This document shows, in pieces, positions 36,534 to 47,300 of a DNA stretch of 64,000 nt. Under the pieces are notes generated by a model, which was not told the origin of the DNA, made no database searches, and saw only the letters and a program-made list of their open reading frames with translations. Origin of the DNA: Bicyclus anynana. Taxonomy: Eukaryota > Arthropoda > Insecta > Lepidoptera > Nymphalidae. The stretch covers positions 7,140,291 to 7,204,290 of the forward strand of contig NC_069090.1 in assembly GCF_947172395.1 (NCBI RefSeq). The letters run 5' to 3'. Every line of letters begins with the position of its first letter. Position 1 is the stretch's first letter. The position numbers and the translations under genes are program-made.

Positions 36534-39500
36534 TTATTTTCCTATAATCTCCTCTTCCTCTTCTTCACTTTTAAAATCCTTCAATAGTTCTTCATTCTTA
36601 GTAACATGTGTGATATCAACTTTAACTTCCATATTCTTCCGTAGCACAACATTTTCCCAGACGTCTTTGGCCACACTCGCGTCGGTGTCTTTACAGTTGT
36701 ACGTATCATTGGGATGTTTCCTACTATAATGTCTTATTATGTTTTGCCTGTGCGAAAACGTTTTGCCGCATACCCCACACTTAAAAGGCTTAGCTTTAGT
36801 ATGCGTCCGCATGTGATATATCAGTCGACTCTCTTTGGGAAAGACTTTCTTGCACACTTCGCAAACTAAATTCTTTATTTTCGCGTGCCTCAATGTATGC
36901 CTTTGCATGTTGTGTTTGTGAGCGAATTGTTTGTTACATATAGGGCAGGAGTATGGCTTTTCCCCGGTATGTTTCCTCATATGAGGCTTTATTAAACCCG
37001 AATGGGTGAACTTCTTCTTGCATATAGTACAAGAGTACGGTTTGATGTTGTTGTGGAGCTGCACGTGACGTATTAGAGTGGATTTGTATTTGAAACTCAT
37101 TTTGCATTTGTCGCAAACGTAAGGGCGTTCGGTCGTGTGTTTACGCAAATGACTTTTAAGCAGGAACTCCTTTTGGAACACCTTGTTGCAGATGTTGCAA
37201 ACTATTGGGTCGTGGTTTGGTATTTTACACCTGCCCGAGCCCTGGTGTTTCGCGAGGTTAGCTTTGACGGCAAACTGTCTCGTACACACTTGACAGTGGA
37301 AAGGTTTCACTAGCAGATGTATGCGTTTATGTTGTTCCAAATTGGAAGAAGTGCGAAACCGCTTGTCACATTCCTCACATTTAAACCTTTTTTCAGTGGA
37401 ATGCGTGAGGAGGTGCTTCTGGTAATGGCCCTGTTTGATGAATTCTCGAAAGCACACGTTGCACTCCAGCTTTTCCCGTGTGTGTGTTATCATCAAGTGT
37501 CGGCTCAGGTTCCCTTTGTTTACGAAAGATTTCTGACATATTGGGCACATAAACTTACCATCGACCGCTGAGCGCAAATCTAGAATTTTGTCAGAACCTG
37601 AAACAATATATTGTTATGTAAGTAACAGACAATAAATCGTATTTGTTAATTCATATAGTATTCTGTTTTATTTTGACCACTTTACTGTAATAGAAATGAA
37701 ACATGAACTCACCATCACTTATAAACACATTGCATGGTTTTGGTATTTGTGGAACATCATCTGGTATAATATAGTCAGGACCTTGTTGCTGAAATAGAAA
37801 TTATAAATAATCAATGTAACACTAGAGTGTCTGTGAAAACAACTAATTTCTTTTCATGTTTAGGAATTCCTAAGGCCACCTTTTGTCAATCTTAAGAGCT
37901 CATGACAGTTAAAATCTTAACATATCTGATTCACTGTGCAGGTGTCAGATGACAGAAAAAATCTCAGAGCAAATCCGAGGATTAACGTCCTGAGTGTTTC
38001 TTTTTCTTCTATGCATCTGCAATCAGTCGAAAGATTATAAGAAGATTTGGTGAAATAAATTTGGCTTTACCAGACAGGAAGACCATTGTCTTTAAGTCTG
38101 CACAGAGTCAAGCATGTTGGCTTGCTTTAACAGCTTAATTCTTTCCACAGTTAATAGCTTGCAGGATGAGGAGGAGGATCTTTCTTTGTGTTTCAGCTTA
38201 AATTTGTTTATCTAAGACATTTTAAAATACTAGTTAAGGTATTAATTGATTATGAAATTCTAAAAAAAACTAGTTAAGGTGTTTATAAATATTGGTTTTA
38301 TGTACCATCTGGTGGGCAATCTGCTTATTCATTGATTATTACTATAAATACATGTATTACAATGCTTACAATTTGCACTTCTGCTTCAGTTGGTTCCTCT
38401 TTAATACACACTTCCACATTTATACTATGGCATTCTTCTTTGATTGGTACATTATGCCAGTTTTCATCATCAGAGTTTGTATTTGCAGACGTGGGCTCAG
38501 TGCTAACACTGAAAATACAATTTTAACATTTTCATTCCACAACTTACTCCTATCATTATCAATACTTCTACACTAAAATAAAGACATAAAGTTTGAGAAT
38601 TTATATAATCTTTGTATCTACTGAACAAATTTTGATAATTATTTTACCAATAGAAAGGCAAAGAGTAAAGTAGTAAAAGGTAATTACTGAATTTTTACTT
38701 TCATATTTACACAATTTTCTTGTGTAATTTCAATGAAATGGAAGATAAATTAACTATATACTTAAATTAACAATATAAATTAACACTAAACTGATTGAAA
38801 ATTACATCTTGCTCTCATTCAAAGACAAACAAACAATATGTCAATGTAACACATTGGTGTTACAATCTCCAAGCGCCCAAGTAACTAAAAACTAATATAG
38901 GACATCATAAGACTAATGAAATTTCAAGAAATTCAATAATACTACTAGATTAGACAAATTTCTTTAATTTAAACTATTGTTACTTTTTCAGAACTCTATT
39001 ATTCATATTTTAAGAAATTAAGTAGCATGTGCCTCAAATGGTGAAGGAAAAAACACTCTCGAGGAAACTTGCATACTTTAGAGAATTTACTTAATTCTCT
39101 GTATGTGTGAAGTCTGCCAATCCGCATTGGGCCAGTGTGGTGGACTATTGGCATAACCCCTTTCACTCAGAGAGGAGCTCAGTAGTAAGTCAAATAGGGG
39201 TTGTAATTATGATTATTCATATACAATTCTTGTATTTGACTGTTCTAGTGCAGCTAAATTATTTTTATCTCTCATTTATTTATTAGTTCTTTTTTTTAAT
39301 TTTTATCAATGTCAATATGAATATAAAATACAAAACACTATTAAAAATTTATAAAAAAACATATTTTCATTATTATAAAATGTTAATAAGTAAAAACAAA
39401 TTCTTTAAAATCAAGGAATCATGCTTTGTTTGGGCATGTAGATAGGATAAATATGACTATGATGAGATTAATGAAAGGGATTTATAAAGCAAGGTTGACT

Positions 39501-40619
39501 GGAACTGTTTGAACGGGAAGGCCATGGCAAACATTCCCCTACCAAATCCAGCACATTTTCTGTAAAAGCCAGGTCAAGAGTACCCATATTTAAACATAAA
39601 ATAATGTAGATATTTGTTACAATCCTCGCAAGTGGAAGGATGTGGTCCAGGAATGAGGATGATGATATTATGTCAGCATTGACAACCCATAATCGGCTTA
39701 CTGCTGAGCAAGAGTCTCCTCTCAGAATGAGAGGGATTAGGTCTTAGACCACCACACTGGCCCTATCATAGGCAGATGTTATATCCACTGGGTTAGCAAG
39801 TCTCACATTATTACTACTGCACAGAAGATACTTTAAAATAATTCTTAAGTTTAGTATTTATGTACCATTATTTTTACTTAAAGATAAATAATATACCTTT
39901 ACTACAATAATAAATACTTGGACCTTGCTCACGAGATTACCGCCATGCAAATGTTGAGTCAACTATTATTGTTTTGATAGTTGTTTTAGTCAATGGTCAT
40001 AAAACGAAAAGCTTCGACCAACAGATAAGAAGCTTTCACTTAACCGTTGGATCAAGAGTTGGATACAGACTGAAGGCAGACTGAAGTGATTCTTGAGACG
40101 GTGCATATTGTGAGGTTCCTCAGTCTGGAACCCTGACCGCCCGTTGCTTGGGCACTCAAATGTCCCGCAGCGGGAAGGTTTATCTTTTTTATAAATTTTT
40201 AATAGTTTTTGTATTATATTTTTATATTAACATTGTAAAAATTTTAGAGAAAGGACAATTAAATAAATGAGAGTAAAAAATAAATATTAATTTATTTATT
40301 GATTATAAAGCATGGTAATTTTATACCCAAATTAATTATGTAAATAATACTATTTAGAAATATTTATACCATAGCTCTAATACACGAAATCGTAACCCAA
40401 TACTTACGCGTCAACAGTTAATCCCGGTTCCTTTTTAATACTGACAAACTCTGGCTCCAACACTGGTTTTTGGTCTTCATTTTGCAAACTAATAATATTT
40501 TTTTTCTTAATATCATCGAAGTCTTCAATGCAATGATCAGATGAGGCAGAGAAACTGTCCAGTTCACTGCTGTCTTGGGGTTCGATCTTAATTGTTATGC
40601 TTCCTAACTCTTCTTCCAT
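36534..40619 (-). CDS. C2H2 zinc-finger protein, about ten fingers, 4 exons
   Basis: Exons on the minus strand: 40619-40408, 38508-38370, 37788-37713, 37597-36534, all with GT/AG borders (donors GTAAGT, GTAAGC, GTGAGT) and consistent phases. They total 1491 nt, giving 496 residues. The start is the ATG at 40619 (MEEELGSITIKIEP). Residues 1-150 are acidic and disordered-looking with four psi-K-x-E motifs; no ZAD domain is seen. Fingers run from about residue 160 (MCPICQKSF) to about 438 (FKCGVCGKTFSHRQN), mostly spaced by TGEKPY-like linkers. Finger 4 (HCQVCTRQF) ends in Cys rather than His. The C-terminus is acidic (a run of Glu). It is likely a nuclear, sequence-specific DNA-binding regulator. 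The orthologue is not recognisable by eye because such fingers are widely shared. It is divergently transcribed from the codanin-1 gene 731 bp away. Confidence 0.9.
39026..39212 (+). mobile_element. SINE family A, 5'-truncated
   Basis: Carries GTGAAGGAAAAAAC, the AATTCTCTGTATGTGTGAAG stretch, TGCCAATCCGCATTGGGCCA and GAGAGGAGCTCAG, but lacks the tRNA-like head. It lies in the first intron of the zinc-finger gene. Confidence 0.7.
39672..39805 (-). mobile_element. SINE family A, internally deleted
   Basis: The reverse-complement tail (GACAACCCATAATCGGC, CTCAGAATGAGAGGG) joins directly to the head (ATATCCACTGGGTTAGCA); the middle is missing. Same intron as the copy at 39026. Confidence 0.65.
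39940..40270 (+). repeat. Dispersed repeat, probable LINE 3' end, copy 2
   Basis: Paralogue of 7415-7670, sharing GTTGAGTCAACTATTATTG and AAAAGCTTCGACCAACA; it has an additional GACCGCCCGTTGCTTGGGC segment. Confidence 0.55.
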
Positions 40620-41350
40620 TTTGCGAAGAATTAGATTTAGATTTAGGCTTTGTACATAATTAAAGTTGTTATCACTTCACAATCAAAAATACTTCTCCAT
40701 ATTTCTATAGAAATTTTGAGAACCAAATATATTTTAACAATTTTTTTAGGACTCCGATTCCGAAATCCGAATTCAGATTCCTCCAATCCGAGTACGACCT
40801 CCACAGATTACTGTAAAATAAAATATATATATGTATCTATTAATCTGTGTTATTACTTATTATGTATGTATTATCTATGACTATAACTGTAAATTAGACC
40901 ACAGGCTAAAATAAAATTTCTATTCTTTTCTTTTCTTTGCTTTGCGGTATTATCAATTTACTCTAATCACTAGTCACTACGCTTCAGAAAGAGTAAGTAA
41001 CTTACTATTAGTTCTTTGCTACGCTTGCGGACTACCGGTTTGCTAACAAAGGTTCGCCCACAGATTAATAATTTAGTTGCCATATTTTATGTACTCTATG
41101 GATTTACCACACTAAAGATTCGTTGGTCAAGTAGCGTATTAATTATGTTCCTTGAAAAGTGCCCAACGTTGGCGCCAACGTGTAATGGCAAAAAAATATT
41201 CTTACTTCTTTGGTTTTATTGTCAGCTGTCAATGAAGTGTCACTGTCACTTTCGTGTCACTGTCATGGCGGTATATGCAAGTTTATATTCGCGCAGCTCA
41301 TTTTAATCGATCCTATTCCTCAATTTTAACTATTTTTTATGTAGACAATC
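40620..41350. promoter_or_regulatory. Divergent promoter between zinc-finger gene and codanin-1
   Basis: The two start codons are 731 bp apart on opposite strands, so this interval should hold both transcription starts and 5' UTRs. At 41166-41181 it carries the perfect 16-bp palindrome ACGTTGGCGCCAACGT, whose core TTGGCGCCAA resembles an E2F site. Nearer codanin-1 are repeated GTCACTGTCA-type words and an ATGGCGG word (YY1-like). The 41160-41310 part is richer in GC and CpG than the surroundings. No TATA box stands out. Confidence 0.6.
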
Positions 41351-44300
41351 ATGATGTCAGAAACAATATTGGAAAGTGTGTTTTCGGGAAAGTTGGAATG
41401 TGATTTACTTTATAGATGGTTAAGAAATGATCCAATTGAGGTACATACATAACCTTATATTCAAATATTCTATATTGTTGTGTTGTATTTACCTATGTTT
41501 ATGTATTTTGTTTCTAATATATTTATTTTGTAGGCTGCACCAGAAGACTGTGTTTTACTATGTTCAAATAGAGATGAATTTGTGGTATATTTTCTGTCCT
41601 TTTTGAGGAACCAAACTGACAGGTAGGTCAAAATATTATTATAATCAAAGATTTCATACTCATAGATATGTTACGTTTTTACAAAATCATCACAAAAGTG
41701 ATTCGAATTTAGCTGCTCCACTGAACGCCCACATGCACAATTTTGAGTTTATTTACATTATAATTTAAAATACTTTTTACACTTCCTGAGTGCACAACTC
41801 CACATTTAAAAAGCTTAAATTAATTCCTTAGGTGATGCTTATATTATAAGCAGTTCTGTAAGGGCTTACATATAAAATTAATTTAATGAATTAGTTAATA
41901 ACTATGACTAAATTATTTATTTTTTTAACTTAAAGTCATGAAACTTTAGTTATTTTTACTATTTTCAGCATTTTACAAACAAACAGCAATGCCTTACCCA
42001 TATTGCAGCATCAAGGCACTCCAGACAAATCCCTCAGTCAACGAAAGCACCATAGATCTATCAGTGACCCTACCTGTGACAACGACAAATCAAACGACAG
42101 TCTCACTGTCAAATCTGACAGAAAGGCTCAGGAGTCACCCAACAGAGATAAGAAAAAACAGGGAAGGCGTGTTAAAACAAAGTTGTTCCCCGACGAAAGA
42201 AACAAAGAGCAAAATCAATCATTGTCCTCTGATGAATCAAGACTTAGTGTAGGAGTAGAAAGACTCATGTTGTCAAGCACTCCTCTGAAAAATGGGTTCA
42301 AAGAATACCCCCCTCCCATGTCGAGCCCTGTAACACCTCATTCCCGCTCATTTAATTTTGAACGATGTGATACTCCAAGATTAGTGAGGCATTCGAGATC
42401 TCAAGACAAAAGTGTTTGTTTAGCAGACTATTTGGTTAATGTACAACCTAAAAGTTCAAAAAAAAGACGTTCCAAAAATACCTCAAATGATGACAGCGAA
42501 ACCAAGGTAGATTTAGACTTGAGTAACTCTGAGATTTTTCCAGAAATTGGTGCAAGAAAATCTAGTTCCCTCAAATCTGAAAGACGAAGAATCAAACCAA
42601 CTAATATAGATAAAAGCAAGAAAAGTTATTCCTTAAACAGTTTTACCCCAGAAGTGTTTCAACAACCTTCATTAGGTCTAGAAGAAAATTTGGCTTTCAA
42701 ACCAAAAGTTCAACAGAAGGAATCGACAAACACTTTCGAAGCAGAGAGAAATATCTTAAAACTGGAAAGGCATAAATTAATGGAAAAGTTTAATGTTCTG
42801 GGCACTTCTACTTCACCAAAAGTAACTACTCCACAAATTAAAATTACCCAAAAAGATTCCATAGACAGAATACATAATTATATAGATGCAGATTCTAATA
42901 AGGTTTTCTTTAAAGATAAAATTGATATGTTAGTTGAAATATATGACATTTTATTGAAAAATAATCTAATATTGAGTGTCAATACAGAAATATATTTTCT
43001 CATAACTATTGTTTTGTCAAAACAGTTGGAAGAAGATTATCTACTCTGTGAATCTCAAATGCAAGTCAACATGTGTGGTAATATACTTAAATTGATACAC
43101 AACAGTACATACTTTGCTGTTAAATCCTTGTGGAATATACGAGGAATTTTAGAAATAATTTTGGATAAAAATTCCTTGAAGATATTGGGGGAGAATAAAA
43201 AAGTTCGAAGTTTTTACCCGGATTTGGCAAAATTTTTGCTAAATTCTTATGGATTAAAATGTGAATCTGAATTGGTTTCGGACAGATCTAAAAATGGATC
43301 TGGTAGCAGGTGTTCCAATGGTATGGTGTGCTTTAACTTTGAGACTGACAATGCAGAGAATTTTCCGTCCATCCTTAGCTTCCAGAATTTCAAAAAGCAG
43401 AGGGACATGTTTTATGAGATTTTGAGGTACAATATTTTTGTTTCCCACTTTTAAATCTCAATCAAAGAAAACTTAAAAGAGAAGTTCTTTTATATTTGCT
43501 ATAGCTGACACCGCGCGGTTTCACCCGCTTGGTTCCCGTTCCCGTGGAAATACGGGGATAATATATAGCCTATAGCCTTCCTCGATAAATAGGCTATCTA
43601 ACACTGAAAGAATTTTTCAAATCGGACCAGTAGTTCCTGAGATTAGCGCGTTCAATCAAACAAACTAACAAACAAACTCTTCAGCTTTATAATATTTGTA
43701 TAGATACATACTAGTGTAATAAGTAAAAAAATAATTTCCTTTGCAGGCCATGCATGAAATTATCCTTATTAACCATATTTTTCACAGTAGAACACAGCAA
43801 TGTTGCTTAGCTGCATAAATATTTGGACTATAGGTTTCCTTCTATTACTACAATATGTGATTTTATGTTAATTTTAATAAATAAAATTTTAGATGGTATC
43901 AAGAAAGCCAGAGTTCTGGTCTTTCGCGCAGCATACTGCGAGCGCGCATCAAATCGCTGCTTTGCTCGGGCACCAGCGCCGCCAACTACGCGCACCTGGC
44001 TGCTCTGTTCACGCAGATGCTGCTCGACTCGCTGCCCCCCAACGAACAGGTGACTGCTACTCATGTGACGACCTCGGACGTCCTGACGGAGGTCCTGGGT
44101 TCGATCCCCGGCTGGGCCGATTGAGGTTTTCTTAATTGGTCCAGGTCTGGCTGGCCGTGGCTAGTACCACCCTACCGACAAAGACGTACTGCCAAACGAT
44201 TAGCGTTCCGGTACGATGTCGTGTAGAAACCGTAAGGAGTGTGGATTTCATCCTACTCTTAACGAGTTAGTCCGCTTCCATCTTTGATTGCATCATCACT

Positions 44301-47300
44301 TACCATCAGGTGGGATTGTAGTCAAGGGCTAACTTGTAGAGAATAAAAAAAAAAATGTGAGCGCGCATCAAGTAGCTGCTGTGTTAAGCACCTTTGTATC
44401 CTGGTTTACCTGTGTATTGTCACAGTATCAAACTGCCACTAGGCAAACTGATATTTCTCAAAAGTGATGTTTTTTAGATACAGTATTTTGTCATGGAATG
44501 ACAGTGCTGCTCAAAGAAAGCTTATACTGGAATATTTAAGCTCAAAGCTTTAAACTTCTATTAAACTCCCCACTAAATAGGAAATCCATATTATCCTTTT
44601 ATTCCACTTATTTGTTCTCAGGAGTCGAAGTTGAGTAAGCTCCAGAGAAGACTGACATGCCCATCTGCATCGGAATCTAATCGTCTCCCAAGTTTCAGTG
44701 ACAAAGAAATGTTTTATAAGTAAGTATGTGTTGTACATTAATCTACTACTCGTAAATCCATAGTAATAATATTTTTAAATACAAAAGTAAGTCGGCCTGC
44801 TGAACTGATTCCAATGAATTTTGGTATAGAGATACAGGGGACCTTAACCTTTGGTCCAGAAAAAAAAAAGTCCATGTTTCTATCATTTTTTTATGAAACT
44901 ATACACTGATAAGGAGGAAATTATGATTTTCTTTTAATATTGTTTTGTTTTTCAGGGAATTCGTAATGTTTTCAGAGAACGAGAGTTTTAGAGTGCATTT
45001 GCGAGACGCTTTGGCTTCTGAAATTATAGCCCTAGACAGTACACCACTTGGTAACGAATCTTGTAAGTATAGTAAAAAACTTAATCAGTAATATTAATAA
45101 CAATTACTATCATTGTTAAAAAATCTCTATAACTAAAATGATTTTATATTTGTCCTTGTGTGCCTAAATTATTCATCTGATTGTGGTAAACTCTTGTTTC
45201 TGGTACAAAAAATATTTTTTTGTCATCCCTGAACTTAAAAACAATATTTGATTTTAACCAAAGGTGAAACAAGTCTCATTAAAAACGGAGACTCAATCGT
45301 ATAGAAAATGTCTCTCAAAAACTATCCACTATTTTGTATTTTGGCAGTTTTAGTATGGTTAAAGAAAATTTTATCTAAATACCTTGGTTTTAAGTTTAAA
45401 ATTCAAGCAGCTTCCAATAAAACCCTATAATCAGAGCAAACTCAACCTTAGGCGGATCATAATGAATCGTTTAATGTTGAATTTGCAAATGCATCTACTT
45501 AAAAAGTTCACCCAAAAATTGTTTTTGGCACTCATTTAGTGGAGACGTTTTTGAATATTATATTTCAACTAAACATTTCTATGCAAACACAATAAAATTA
45601 TTTGAGAATTTAAACTATTGTGAGTGATAATTGATTATCACTCACACATATTAATACAATAAAATTAGTTTATCATCTCCACCAAGTACCAAACATTTGT
45701 TAAAAAATATTTAATAGTTTAAAATATAAATTATGATTTCAGCGAATGGGGCTGACATATCAAAAGAATTCCTGCAGATATCCAAAAAGCTAGGTCTGCT
45801 GTCCAAGTTCTTAGGCTACCTCACTTCTCTACCGTACGCTCAAATACCAGTGGACATCTTACTAAAGACTGGTGCATTGACCTTGGGTAACCAAAAGGAG
45901 ATATTTACTGCGCCCAAGGAGAAAGTATTAGAAAACAATATCGCACTGAGGAATTATGTACGTATTAATAGATACTATAGTTCCTAATTAATCAACACAT
46001 TGATACATATAATTAAACACAAACAAACTTGAAAAAAAAACGAGTGTGCTGATTTAAGTAAAAATTCTTTAAAAAAAAAATAATAATAATTAGCTCATAT
46101 AATATTGTCTTTTATTTTGGCAACTGGCTCATGTAGTGTACAAAAAGGGATTGTTTCAAAGTTCTCTAAAATCGCCATCTAGTGGTCGTTAAAATAACAA
46201 ACACTGTTTTACTATGCCTGTAGATGGCAGCACGTATCTTAAAAGCCAAATCAAGCGTCCATAAAGAAATTTACTTGTCTATCAGTTTATCAGGACTAAT
46301 CTTTGGAATGCACAGAACGCAAGGACTAAAAATTCTGACGGCCTTACCAGTGTCCACCCATTATGGTAGCAAATTGCACAATTAAAATGAAGTTTTTAAG
46401 CGCAATTTATTTGTTACAGAGCCAACCTGCTATAAACCTGTTGGGCATTCTCACCACAGCCTACGGAAATGGCCGACTGACTATAACCTTACCGTGGATA
46501 GTCCACTACATATCCATGCTAGACTACACTACACTACGGCTGAAATACTACCAAAACCTACTGAAAATACTATTCCACATATACACATTAAAATTCGAAC
46601 ATTTAAAGAAAAATACTTTGATATTTCTCAAATCTGCTTTAGGGTGGCTTTTTGACTTACCCCATTTTCCTAGAGAGACGTTTTACGAAAAGTCCGATAG
46701 TGCTGTGATAAATGTTAACATGGACAATATCGATAATAAGATTATTGATTCGTACGATTTGATCGATGAATCGATTTTGTTTGAACTGTGTCCATATTTG
46801 AAGGATATCAATGTATTGGTATCGACTACTCGAGTGATTCATGACAAAGATGCGGGTAGTTTTAGACATATTACACCCGTTTGTTTGAGTTCTAATACAG
46901 AAGATCGCATACGCAATAAGGAAAAGGAATTGCAGGTAAAAAAAAATACATGTACATTTTTAAGGCATATCTATTTAAAACTGCCTCGACTTCAATATAT
47001 TACCATTATCTAATAACAATACCTGACATTTCAAAAGTGATTGTAAATTAAGCCTAATGGAAATGAATTAATTATAACGTTCACTTTTGATTGCTTATGT
47101 TGCCTGGTCGTTATAATTAAGATCTAAAAGTGATTGTTTTTGTCAAATATAACCCTAAACCTGATAACACGCATTTTATCATAATGATTTGATTTGAAGA
47201 AGTCACATAGGCTAACTAGTTGACCATTCATTCATTTCACTTGCTATTAAATAAATATAATAATTTTAATCTTCTAGATCCGTCTAGAAGAAGAGTTAAT

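Noticed and set aside
41016..41306. 96-codon open frame just upstream of codanin-1
   Set aside because: It overlaps the divergent promoter, its frame differs from codanin-1 and it contains no recognisable domain. The promoter explanation is better.
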